Shown here piece by piece: positions 1 to 10,643 of a stretch of DNA of 64,000 nucleotides (the stretch's first letter is position 1; the number at the start of each line of letters is the position of its first letter). A program made the position numbers and the translations under genes. The notes beneath the pieces were generated by a model. It did no database searches, was not told the DNA's origin, and worked only from the letters and a program-made list of their open reading frames with translations. Source of the stretch: JAHRAW01 sp965203265 (GTDB lineage Bacteria > Pseudomonadota > Gammaproteobacteria > Arenicellales > Poriferihabitantaceae); the NCBI GenBank assembly GCA_965203265.1, contig CBDBBV010000002.1, positions 992,001 through 1,056,000 of the forward strand. Reading direction: 5' to 3'.

Positions 1-415
1 TGAAGCGGACTTCCGGGTGGAGAACAACCTCCGCCGCGAACCGGCCAGTGTGCTTGATCGAGCCGTCCGCCTGCTCCACCTCGGCCTTGTCGACCGCCGA
101 GCCCCCTTCGCTCAGCGCCTGCGCGATGTCCGCCGACGAGACCGACCCGTACAGTTTGCCGCCCTCGCCCGCCAAGCGGGTAACGGTGATTTCCCGCGCC
201 AACAGACCGGCGCGCGCCTGCGCGACCTCCAGCCGATTGCTCTCCTCTTCGGCCAGTTGGCGGCGGCGCTCCTCGACCACGGCCTTGGCCTCGGCGGTCG
301 CCAGCATGGCCTTCTTCTGCGGAATCAGGTAATTGCGAGCATAGCCGTTGGCCACCCGCACGGTTTCGCCGAGGTCGCCGAGGTTTCGGATTTTTTCCAG
401 CAGGATGATTTCCAT
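1..415 (-). CDS. rplI: 50S ribosomal protein L9, C-terminus beyond window
   Basis: L9 binds 23S rRNA at the base of the L1 stalk of the 50S subunit. The product starts MEIILLEKIRNLGDLGETV, the standard L9 N-terminal domain, and continues into the long connecting helix (AMLATAEAKAVVEERRRQLA) and the C-terminal rRNA-binding domain. About 138 residues are visible of a usual 148-150, so only the last few lie outside the window. It is third in the rpsF-rpsR-rplI operon and starts 9 bp after the rpsR stop. The family assignment is certain. The 3' end was not seen. Confidence 0.96.
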   Translation of the reverse strand, partial: MEIILLEKIRNLGDLGETVRVANGYARNYLIPQKKAMLATAEAKAVVEERRRQLAEEESNRLEVAQARAGLLAREITVTRLAGEGGKLYGSVSSADIAQALSEGGSAVDKAEVEQADGSIKHTGRFAAEVVLHPEVRF

Positions 416-424
416 GACGCCCCC

Positions 425-655
425 TTAATTGTCGTGCTGATCGGTGTAGGGAATCAGCGCAAGATAGCGGGCGCGCTTGACCGCGGTGGCCAACTGACGC
501 TGGAAATGCGCCTTGGTGCCGGTGCTGCGGCGCGGCAGAATCTTGCCGGTTTCGCTGATGTTGGCCTTGAGGATTTCCAAGTCCTTGTAGTCGATGGACT
601 CGATTCCCTCGGCGGTGAAGCGACAAAATCGCGGGCGGCGCGGCATTCTGGCCAT
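425..655 (-). CDS. rpsR: 30S ribosomal protein S18
   Basis: A 76-residue protein of normal length for S18, which sits on the 30S platform as a partner of S6. It carries the signature region CRFTAEGIESIDYKD, then DLEILKANISETGKILPRR and a basic C-terminus. Its ATG overlaps the rpsF TAA stop by one base (TAATG), so translation is probably coupled to that of S6, as expected for proteins that bind rRNA together. Confidence 0.97.
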   Translation of the reverse strand: MARMPRRPRFCRFTAEGIESIDYKDLEILKANISETGKILPRRSTGTKAHFQRQLATAVKRARYLALIPYTDQHDN

Positions 656-1185
656 TATGATTTCTCCGGTTGTTTTTCAGGTTCGCTGTGCTGCGCGTCC
701 GTCTCCTCTTGCGCGCTCTCGGTGGGTTCGGCAGCCTTGGCGGCCTCCACCGCTTCGGCGGTTTCTTCGGACGGAGATTCGTCGGCGGTGTCGCTGGATT
801 CGGCAGTAGCAGCAGCGGCCTCGCGCTGGGCGGCGCGCTTTTCGGCTTCGATTCGTTCCTCTTCGGCCTTCGCCTTGGCGAGGATCGATTGTTCGCTGAT
901 GGCGTGCGCGCGGCGCAACACCAGACTGCGCACGATGGAGTCGTTGAATTTGAAATTCCGCTCGAGTTCCCGCAGGGCGTTCAGGCCGCACTCGATATTC
1001 AACATGGCGTAATGAGCCTTGTGAACGCCGTTGATCATATAGGCAAGACGCCGCCTGCCCCAGTCCTCGACACGGTGAACCAACCCCTTTTCGGCGGTTA
1101 CCATATCCCGATAACGGCCCAGCATCGCCGGTACCTGTTCGCTCTGATCCGGATGAACCAGCAGCACGATTTCATAATGTCTCAT
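655..1185 (-). CDS. rpsF: 30S ribosomal protein S6 with long acidic tail
   Basis: Residues 1 to about 100 are a standard S6 (MRHYEIVLLVHPDQSEQV, then GLVHRVEDWGRRRLAYMING). S6 is a 30S platform protein that binds with S18. The chain continues to 176 residues, against about 130-135 in E. coli. The extra tail, from about residue 105, is built from Glu, Ala, Ser and Lys (KRAAQREAAAATAESSDTAD, later EKQPEKS). E. coli S6 also has a variable acidic end that RimK extends with glutamates, so a long tail is tolerated, but this one is unusually long. The start has a strong ribosome site, GGGGAGG, 3 bp before the ATG. Confidence 0.95.
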   Translation of the reverse strand: MRHYEIVLLVHPDQSEQVPAMLGRYRDMVTAEKGLVHRVEDWGRRRLAYMINGVHKAHYAMLNIECGLNALRELERNFKFNDSIVRSLVLRRAHAISEQSILAKAKAEEERIEAEKRAAQREAAAATAESSDTADESPSEETAEAVEAAKAAEPTESAQEETDAQHSEPEKQPEKS

Positions 1186-1266
1186 GGACCTCCCCTTGGG
1201 TCATATCTTCCCGCCACGCTCGGCGGTCGGTGAAGAAAGGAGTGCTTGTGGAATAACGAGGGCGGG

Positions 1267-1295
1267 ATTATAGACGAGGCGATGGCGGCGAACAA
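1267..1295 (-). promoter_or_regulatory. Likely sigma70 promoter of rpsF-rpsR-rplI
   Basis: Read on the minus strand: TTGTTC (1295-1290), a 17-bp spacer, then a perfect TATAAT (1272-1267). It lies about 80 bp upstream of the rpsF ATG. The rest of 1186-1458 shows no gene. A leader this long could hold the S6:S18 autoregulatory site known in other bacteria, but I did not identify its structure. Confidence 0.6.
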
Positions 1296-1407
1296 CGGGT
1301 AATAGGTTTACATACCAATTCACGGCAAACTGCCCCACTGAGGCCACTGAGGGCGGGGTTGTTCGCAGGCAGATCGGCCATTCATCCGCTATCCACCATT
1401 GGCCAGT

Positions 1408-1448
1408 GAAAAACGCAGCGGCGGCTTCGAGGAAAACGTCGCCGCCGC
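1408..1448 (-). terminator. Possible intrinsic terminator after surface protein 1
   Basis: Just past the TGA of the surface protein gene, the minus strand reads GCGGCGGC, a 15-nt loop, GCCGCCGC (8-bp perfect stem, arms 441-448 and 418-425 of the second kilobase), then TGCG and five Ts (1413-1409). The short U run and 4-nt offset make it a moderate candidate. Confidence 0.45.
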
Positions 1449-1458
1449 CCGTGGATGG

Positions 1459-4074
1459 TCAGAAACGCATTTCGCCCTTCAGCAAAACGGCATGGTCGGT
1501 GCCCGCGTTCCCCCGCTCGCGACGCTCGCCGTGCAGTCGCAAGATGAACGGCCCGCGGGGCGACCAATTCAGGCCCAGACGATAGCGTGTGCCGTTGTCG
1601 TGCAAGGTCAGGCCACTCCACGGCGTCAGCAGGCCGTCTCGCCCGCCGGGGGCCGACAAGCCGTAGCCCAATCTCATTTCCAACCGCCCGCTCGCATCGT
1701 CGGTGGCGGGGGTGGCGTCTCCGCGCAGGCCGTGAGACCAGATTCGGCCAGTGTTGCCAGCGCCCGCGCCGCCATTGCCGTAGCCGGGGCGCATCTCGAA
1801 GGACAAACCCTGACCATCGGCACCGGGCGACAAGTGCACCATGCCCTGTATGCCCCATTCCTCATAATCGCTTCGGCCGAACAAGCCGTGCGCCGACACG
1901 GATGCGCTCACGCCGCTTGCCGAATTGTCGTAGCGCAAGTTGCCGCCGATCTCCGCGCCGCTGCCGATGTTGCCATCTCCGCCGTCTTGGCGCACGCCGA
2001 GGGACAGGGACGGCGACATCCGAGCGCCGCCCGCCAAACTGCGCGTGCGGCTGGACGCCAGAGCAACTCGTGCGAGATGGGCGTTCACAGACAGCGAATC
2101 GACTTGCGCGCTCCTGTCCATTTCCATCCGCGTGCGGGTGAATTCGCCCTTGAGGTGCACGCGCGCCCGATCTTCCGCCCGCGACCACAGCAAACTACTG
2201 CCGCCTGCGCCCACGGTTGTCATGGTTATATCGTTGGAGGCGGTTTGACCACCATTCGGGGTGATTTCCACTTCGCCGTTGCCGTAACCCAGAGTGGCCC
2301 ACCAGTCCAGATGTCCGGTGCGACCGCCGAGATAGGGATGCAGGGAAACCACATCCACCTCGTAGTCGCCCGTGCCGCCGCCGCTGCTGCCGGAGTTATA
2401 TGCCAACTCGCCCTCACTCCACGACAACGCCACGCCGGCCAACAGATCGTCGCGCACCATCGAGTCCACGCCGATTTGTGCGCCGTATAGGTTGCCGTCG
2501 AATTCCAGCGCGCCGTCCTCGCCGGACAGGTCGCGGTAATCGCCGCTGGCCCACAGGGAGGCCGAGCGCAAGCCGCCGCCGTTACCGCTATCACCGTTCA
2601 GTGGCAGGGCGAATCGGCTGCCGCTCAGCAGGTCGCGGCGGTGGTTGGCCGGATTCGCGCCATAATCCGCCAATGCGCCCGCCAGAGTGCGTTGGCCGCC
2701 GAAACCGGCTGAGGCTGAGGCAGTGCCGCCGCCTTCATCGCTCCCATTTCCACTAAGCGCCCGCCCGACGCGCGCGGAAATGCCCCGGGTGGTGCGATCC
2801 GCTATGGCGCGCGCCACTTCGGGCAGCACTACCCGATGCAACGGCTCGGACTGCAACGGCTCGGCCTGCACCGCCGCCAGAATGGTGAGGCGCAGGGGGG
2901 CGGCGGGGTCGGTGTTCAGTACCGGATTGGTGCTGATGGCCTCGATGGTGATGGTTTCGCTTCCCTCGTCCATCTCATCGGTGAGGATGGTCAGCGTGGC
3001 CGTGCCGGTCTGCCTGCTTGCGGCGATGGTGAGGGTCTTCGGGGCGAGTGTGTAATCGGTTCCCTCGGTCGCCGTGCTACCGGGATCGATGGCCAACGTT
3101 ATGGTCGTGCCGCCGGTCGGTGCCGGTTCATCGAGGGTTGCCGTGATCACGGATTCGCCGCCTTCGGGGATTTCATTGAGGCTGGCCGAGAGGGTCAGGG
3201 TGGTCGGCGGCGAGGCGTCGTTGTCGAGGATGGTAACCACCACCGAGTTGATCGCCGTGTAGCCGCTCTGCAACGACGAGCCGACCGACACAGTGAAGGT
3301 CTCGTTGCCTTCTACCAAGTCGTCATCGTTTGTGGTGATCGTGCTGGTGGCGGTGATTTCGTTGATCGGCACGGTGATGGAAGTGAGGGTGCCGTAGTCG
3401 GCGGTCGCGGTGGCGGTACCGGCGGTCAGCATGATCGGAACCACCAAGCCGCCCTCCGCATCCACCGCCGCCGAGAGGGTTACCGTTACGGTTACCGACG
3501 AACCCTCGTTTACCTCTTCTGGCATGGCCGAGAGGGTGACTGCGGAGTCGGTCGTTGTGCTTACATTACCCCCATCCCAAGCGCTGATACCACCGCTAAC
3601 TCTCGCGGCTACGCGCACCCGATAGGTCGTTGCGTAGTTCAGACCAGTGATCGTGTGCGAGGTTACCGTGCCGGTGTGGTTTGCGTCCACCCACTGGGTG
3701 GCTGGATTCGAGCCTACAGTGCCCGAATCCCACAACAGGGTGGCCGAGGCGGCAGCGGTGTAATGTACGTCATATGAGGTAGGCACGTTGCCGCCAGAGT
3801 TCCTATCCCACGACACATTCAGCGTGTTGCCGCTCGCTGACGCCGACACGTTTATCGGCTCAAATACTTGGGCGGAAGCCGCGTTGGGCAGGGCGAATAC
3901 GCCGAACAACAACGCGAGAACGGGGAAAAATCGGTAGAGGCGGGCGGATTTCATCGCGCCCACCGCGAGGTCAGTCCCTAATATAGGGGGGGGGGGGGGG
4001 GGGGGGGGGGTAACGTTCACATTCTCGCCAGCGGCGATGGTAGCGGATTGGGTGATTTGACGATGGGTGTTCAT
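1459..4074 (-). CDS. Phase-variable surface protein: Fn3, Calx-beta, outer-membrane barrel
   Basis: Predicted 871-residue outer-membrane or surface protein. In order: residues 1-11 match the start of the upstream paralogue; about 30 residues including eight prolines are encoded around a 25-bp C run; then comes a classic signal peptide (MKSARLYRFFPVLALLFG...ASA, about 41-68). Next are one fibronectin type III domain, two Calx-beta-like domains (EVNEGSSVTVTVTLS; EIPEGGESVITATL), and from about residue 440 a C-terminal beta-barrel of autotransporter type that ends in Phe (LLKGEMRF). The start at 4074 is backed by GGAGG 9 bp upstream. An internal ATG at 3954 would start translation directly at the signal peptide, with a poor ribosome site. 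The barrel is closely related to that of the neighbouring paralogue. Ligand and function are unknown; adhesion is only a guess from the Fn3/Calx-beta fold. Confidence 0.8.
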   Translation of the reverse strand: MNTHRQITQSATIAAGENVNVTPPPPPPPPILGTDLAVGAMKSARLYRFFPVLALLFGVFALPNAASAQVFEPINVSASASGNTLNVSWDRNSGGNVPTSYDVHYTAAASATLLWDSGTVGSNPATQWVDANHTGTVTSHTITGLNYATTYRVRVAARVSGGISAWDGGNVSTTTDSAVTLSAMPEEVNEGSSVTVTVTLSAAVDAEGGLVVPIMLTAGTATATADYGTLTSITVPINEITATSTITTNDDDLVEGNETFTVSVGSSLQSGYTAINSVVVTILDNDASPPTTLTLSASLNEIPEGGESVITATLDEPAPTGGTTITLAIDPGSTATEGTDYTLAPKTLTIAASRQTGTATLTILTDEMDEGSETITIEAISTNPVLNTDPAAPLRLTILAAVQAEPLQSEPLHRVVLPEVARAIADRTTRGISARVGRALSGNGSDEGGGTASASAGFGGQRTLAGALADYGANPANHRRDLLSGSRFALPLNGDSGNGGGLRSASLWASGDYRDLSGEDGALEFDGNLYGAQIGVDSMVRDDLLAGVALSWSEGELAYNSGSSGGGTGDYEVDVVSLHPYLGGRTGHLDWWATLGYGNGEVEITPNGGQTASNDITMTTVGAGGSSLLWSRAEDRARVHLKGEFTRTRMEMDRSAQVDSLSVNAHLARVALASSRTRSLAGGARMSPSLSLGVRQDGGDGNIGSGAEIGGNLRYDNSASGVSASVSAHGLFGRSDYEEWGIQGMVHLSPGADGQGLSFEMRPGYGNGGAGAGNTGRIWSHGLRGDATPATDDASGRLEMRLGYGLSAPGGRDGLLTPWSGLTLHDNGTRYRLGLNWSPRGPFILRLHGERRERGNAGTDHAVLLKGEMRF
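3986..4010 (+). repeat. 25-bp G homopolymer in leader of surface protein 1
   Basis: Twenty-five consecutive Gs (Cs on the coding strand) within codons of the N-terminal leader, encoding Pro. At this length the frame stays open into the signal peptide. In the other two frames the sequence just after the tract reads ...TAT ATT AGG GAC TGA or ...CTA TAT TAG, so translation stops within about five codons. This is the layout of a slipped-strand on/off switch. The true length varies with sequencing and assembly. Confidence 0.85.
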
Positions 4075-4143
4075 GGTCAGATTCCTCCGAGGTAGGGTGG
4101 TTGTGGCGTCGGCTGATCGGCCGTTTTGCATTGGAGTGGGTAC

Positions 4144-4171
4144 AGTACAGGATATTCTCGGCGCTTGGCAA
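4144..4171 (-). promoter_or_regulatory. Likely promoter of surface protein 1
   Basis: Minus strand TTGCCA (4171-4166), 16-bp spacer, TGTACT (4149-4144), about 70 bp before the start codon. It aligns with the stronger TTGACA-N16-TATGAT promoter of the paralogue at 7760-7787, which supports both. Confidence 0.5.
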
Positions 4172-4289
4172 GCCCTTTTACCGGCCAAATACAGCCACAT
4201 TCGAGAAATTGCCGCATTTTGCGCCGCCCGGGCGGTGCCGTTCGCTCAACGAGCCTCGGAACTGCCGCCACTGGGTGCAAGGGGGAATT

Positions 4290-4325
4290 GGGCGGCGGCG
4301 CAACCCACCAACGCCGCCGCCGCCC
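4290..4325 (-). other. GC-rich hairpin between the two surface protein genes
   Basis: An 11-bp perfect inverted repeat, GGGCGGCGGCG and CGCCGCCGCCC, with a 14-nt loop, immediately downstream of the surface protein 2 stop. On the minus strand five Ts come before the stem rather than after it, so it is not a canonical intrinsic terminator. It may still stall transcription or protect the mRNA end. Confidence 0.45.
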
Positions 4326-4332
4326 AAAAAGG

Positions 4333-7300
4333 TCAGAAACGCGCCTCGCCCTTCAGCAAGAGCAGATGGTCGGCGTCCGCGTTCTCCTGCTCGCGGCGCT
4401 CCGCGGACAAGCGCACGCTGAACAGCCCGCCGGAAGTCCAATCCAAACCCAAGCGATAGCGCTTGCCGTCGCCTTCCAGCGCCAAGCCGCCCCACGGAGT
4501 CAGCAGGCCGCTTCGCTCGCCGGGAGTCGACAGGCCGTAGCCCATACGCATTTCCAGCCGCCCGCTCGCATCGCGGGCGGTGGGGGTGGCGTCTCCGCGC
4601 AGGCCGTGAGACCAGATTTGGCCGCTGTCGCCCGCACCCACGCCCGCGCCGCCGTTGTTGCCGTAGCCGGGGCGCATTACGAAGGACAGACCCTGCCCAT
4701 CGGCTCCAGCGGACAGCCGCACTACTGCCTGTACGCCCCATTCCTCGTAGTCGCTACGACCGAACAGGCCATGCGCCGATATGGATGTGCTCACGCCGCT
4801 CTCGGCATTGTTGTAGCGCAGGTTGCCACTTACCTCCGCGCCGGTGCCGGTGTTGCCGTCGCCGCCGTCGTGGCGGGCGCCGAGGGATAGGGACGGCGAC
4901 AAACTCCCGCCGCCCGCCAAACTGCGCGTGCGACTTGCCTCCAGTGCAACGCGCGCGAGGGTGGCGTCCACTGCCAGCGAATCGACTTCCGCGCTTCTCT
5001 CCACATCCATCCGCGTGCTCGTAAATTCGCCCTTGAGGTGCACGCGGGTGCCGTCTTCCGCCCGCGACCACACCACGCCGCTACCGCCCGCGCCCAGCGT
5101 GGTCATGGTTACATCGTTGGAGGCGGACTGCTCGGTTTGCGGGGTGATTTCCACCTCGCCGGTGCCGTAGCCGAGGGTAGCCCACCAGTTCAACGAGCCG
5201 GAACGCCCGCCGATATAGGGATGCAGGGCGACCACATCCACCGCGTAATCGCCCTCGCCGCCGCCACCTCCGGCGTTACTGTCCTCGTACTCCAGATCAC
5301 CCTCGCTCCAAGACAACGCCACGCCGGCCAGCAGGTTGTCGCGCACCATCGAGTCCACGCCGATTTGCGCGCCGTACATGTCGCCGTCGAACTCGATGCC
5401 ATCGCTGTCGCCGGAGAGATTGCGGTATTCGCCGCTACCCCACACGGAGACCGAACCCAAGCCGCTCCCGCCGCCTCCGCCATCACCGTTCAACGGCAGT
5501 ACGAAGTTGGAGCCGTGCAACAGGTCGCGAAGGGGGCGCTGGTCGTTGATCAGGCTCGGGGCGTGGGTTTGCAAGGCGCCTGCCAGCGTGCCGTGGCCGC
5601 CGAGACTGGCCGAAACAACGCCGCCGCCCTCACCGCTTAGCACCTGCCCCACTCGCGTGGAAATAGCGCCGGTTACCCGACCGGCCACGGCACGGGCGAT
5701 TTCAGGCAGGGCGGTTTGGTGGAGTGATTCCGACTGTGTCTGCGAGCCGATGGTGATGTCGACTGTGGCGTTGAGTCCACTATGGGCGCTACTGCGGGCG
5801 ATTGCATTGAGCCGGATGACGGTGCCGATGACGGCATTCTCGCTCGCCGTGAAGGTGGCGGTGATGCTCCTTCTGGCGCCGTTGGCGATGGTGAGGGGGT
5901 GAGGCGCGACGGTATAAGTGTATGTATAAGTGCCCGAAGTGCCGGTATAAATGCCCGCAGTGCCGGTATAAGTGTAAGTGCTCGAAGGATCGCTCAAGGT
6001 CAGCGTAACCTCGGTGTTGGCAAGCGCCGGTTTATCCAATTCCGCCGTGATGATCGCAATGCCGCCGGGGCGCATTTGCCGAGTGTCGGTTTTGATGGCC
6101 AGAGTGGGTGGCGATGCCTCGCCAAGACTCAACGAAACCAACTGCCCATCGATCCAATCTCGGGTGGGCTTGTACGGCCATTCGAGGCCAAATGAGCCGA
6201 CACCGGCACCGACGGCGAAAGCCGTGCCGTCGATGTACAGGATCAACGAACCGATGCCCGACCTGACCGTCGAAGCAACCAGATCATTGTCGCCTTGATC
6301 CCTGAAATAAATGGTTATTTTATCAGTGGAGGAATCCCAGTCAAAGGAAGCGATTTTATAGGATGAACCCGAATAGGTGAAGATGTCGTCCGTGAGCGCC
6401 GAGGCGCAGTTGCTGCCACTGCCGCCGCAGCCAAAAGATCCGCTGCTCTCGTCTACTGTCAGCGTGGCCGCCCAAATCGGCTGGCTGTCGGCGTCTTGCC
6501 GGGTGATGCGCACCATGTAGTTATTCTTGGTACTGCCGTCCTGCGCGGTAACCTCCAGCCTGATGACGTTCTCCCCCGGCGTCAGCGCGATGGAGGCGCT
6601 GTCCTCGCCGCTGTTCGAGCCGCTGAACACCGAAATCAAGGTGTCCTTGCTCACCTTCACGGTGGCGTTGAGTTCGTTCAGCGTCGGTGCCAGTTTGACA
6701 TGGGTGGTCGAATGCGGCACCAGCGCCGAGTATTCAGTGGTGGTGGCGGCGAAGGGGGACGGGGAAAGCGCGAGCGCCGAGAAATCGCCCGCCGCGCTGG
6801 TGTGGCTCTTGGCGGTCAGGGCGCTCAAGGTGGCGTCGGTGGACGGGTTCAGATTCCTAAGACTCACCGAAACCGTTTGCCCTTCGACCCAAGCCGGGCT
6901 GGGGGTGTACGGCCAGCTGATTTCGACTACACCATTCTCCGCGCTGCTGACGGCAAACGCCGTCCCGTCAACGTACAGGGTCAACGAACCGATGGCCGCC
7001 TTGGTCTCCGACCACGTAAGGTCATTCCCGTCTTCTCTGAGGGCAAGAGTGAATTTACCAGTGGAGTCTATCCGGTACAGGTCATCGATAGTATAGGCTG
7101 TCCCCGAATAGGTGAATTCATCGTCCGTCAAGACGCTGGGGGACGAACAGTTGTCTTGGCCGGGGTCTGAAGAGTCGCAGCCATAGTAATCACCCGTGCT
7201 ATCTACATCCAACGTCAGCGTCGCGCTCCAGATGGTGATGGACTGGGCGGCGGGTGCGGGCGCGGGGCGGGTCGTTGCACTACTTGCAGTAGTCGAAGCA

Positions 7301-7689
7301 GACCAAGCGCTGGTAGCACCGGCGGCACTCGCGGCTACGCGCACCCGATAGGTCGTCGCATAGTCCAGACCGGTGATCGTTTGTGAGGTCGTCGTACCGG
7401 TGTGCTCCGCATCCACCCATTCGGTGGCCACGTTCGATCCGAGAGCGGCAGTATGAGCCACGGTAGACGAGGCGGTGTAATGCACGTTATAACCAGTAGG
7501 CGTATCGCCACCAGTGCCCCTATCCCAAGTTACGCTCAGCGTGTAGTCCGCCGTTACCATCACGTTTACCGGCGCAGATACCTGAGCGGAGGCTCTGTCG
7601 GGCAGGGCGAACGCGCCGAGCAACAAGGCGAGGGCGGGGAGAAGTCGGTAAAGGCGGGCGGATTGGGTGATTTCACGATGGGTGCTCAT
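4333..7689 (-). CDS. Surface protein 2: Fn3, cadherin-like, outer-membrane barrel
   Basis: Predicted 1118-residue paralogue of the downstream gene. It has a signal peptide (MSTHREITQSARLYRLLPAL...RASA, 1-36), a fibronectin type III domain (about 37-125), and two copies of a Cys-containing module opening IWSATLTLD and IWAATLTVD. A cadherin-like beta-sandwich lies between these copies. Then come an Ig-like segment with a short Tyr-Thr-Gly repeat and a C-terminal beta-barrel (about 690-1118) ending LLLKGEARF. The barrel and its preceding linker (LPEIARAVAGRVTGAISTRV) match the neighbour closely, while the passengers differ apart from Fn3. GGAG lies 7 bp before the chosen ATG. Its leader lacks the homopolymer insert. 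The likely place is the outer membrane with an exposed passenger. Biological role is unknown. Confidence 0.8.
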   Translation of the reverse strand: MSTHREITQSARLYRLLPALALLLGAFALPDRASAQVSAPVNVMVTADYTLSVTWDRGTGGDTPTGYNVHYTASSTVAHTAALGSNVATEWVDAEHTGTTTSQTITGLDYATTYRVRVAASAAGATSAWSASTTASSATTRPAPAPAAQSITIWSATLTLDVDSTGDYYGCDSSDPGQDNCSSPSVLTDDEFTYSGTAYTIDDLYRIDSTGKFTLALREDGNDLTWSETKAAIGSLTLYVDGTAFAVSSAENGVVEISWPYTPSPAWVEGQTVSVSLRNLNPSTDATLSALTAKSHTSAAGDFSALALSPSPFAATTTEYSALVPHSTTHVKLAPTLNELNATVKVSKDTLISVFSGSNSGEDSASIALTPGENVIRLEVTAQDGSTKNNYMVRITRQDADSQPIWAATLTVDESSGSFGCGGSGSNCASALTDDIFTYSGSSYKIASFDWDSSTDKITIYFRDQGDNDLVASTVRSGIGSLILYIDGTAFAVGAGVGSFGLEWPYKPTRDWIDGQLVSLSLGEASPPTLAIKTDTRQMRPGGIAIITAELDKPALANTEVTLTLSDPSSTYTYTGTAGIYTGTSGTYTYTYTVAPHPLTIANGARRSITATFTASENAVIGTVIRLNAIARSSAHSGLNATVDITIGSQTQSESLHQTALPEIARAVAGRVTGAISTRVGQVLSGEGGGVVSASLGGHGTLAGALQTHAPSLINDQRPLRDLLHGSNFVLPLNGDGGGGGSGLGSVSVWGSGEYRNLSGDSDGIEFDGDMYGAQIGVDSMVRDNLLAGVALSWSEGDLEYEDSNAGGGGGEGDYAVDVVALHPYIGGRSGSLNWWATLGYGTGEVEITPQTEQSASNDVTMTTLGAGGSGVVWSRAEDGTRVHLKGEFTSTRMDVERSAEVDSLAVDATLARVALEASRTRSLAGGGSLSPSLSLGARHDGGDGNTGTGAEVSGNLRYNNAESGVSTSISAHGLFGRSDYEEWGVQAVVRLSAGADGQGLSFVMRPGYGNNGGAGVGAGDSGQIWSHGLRGDATPTARDASGRLEMRMGYGLSTPGERSGLLTPWGGLALEGDGKRYRLGLDWTSGGLFSVRLSAERREQENADADHLLLLKGEARF

Positions 7690-7759
7690 GGTTGGACTCC
7701 TTCGGGTAGGGTTGATTGCGGCAGTCGGTCGATCTGCCGTTGAAAGTGGAATTGTGCCT

Positions 7760-7787
7760 ATCATATTCGATTTTCCGCAGTTGTCAA
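7760..7787 (-). promoter_or_regulatory. Strong promoter of surface protein 2
   Basis: Minus strand TTGACA (7787-7782, perfect), 16-bp spacer, TATGAT (7765-7760, 5 of 6), about 70 bp upstream of the start codon in the 244-bp divergent gap with aceE. Confidence 0.65.
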
Positions 7788-7933
7788 ACCCTTTGACGCG
7801 CCGATATACGACAAATTCGGATTGCGGGCGATTTCGGCACGATGCGCCACCAAACGCCACTACGCGCGGTGATTGGGGTACAATTTTCCGCGAGGCGGCG
7901 CCGAATTGCCGCATTCACGCCCAAACCATCCGG

Positions 7934-10624
<2,691 letters not shown>

Positions 10625-10643
10625 GGCGCCTGAGGAAAACACC

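Noticed and set aside
3971..4171. 66-residue frame ending in a proline run (PPPPPPPPYIRD)
   Set aside because: It is the out-of-frame reading of the homopolymer leader; useful as evidence for the off state but not a separate gene.
4290..4325. Intrinsic terminator of surface protein 2
   Set aside because: The stem is strong but the T run precedes rather than follows it on the transcribed strand; kept only as a hairpin.
7667..7933. N-terminal extension of AceE upstream of 7934
   Set aside because: It would overlap the surface-protein promoter and start codon region, and homologues do not have it.
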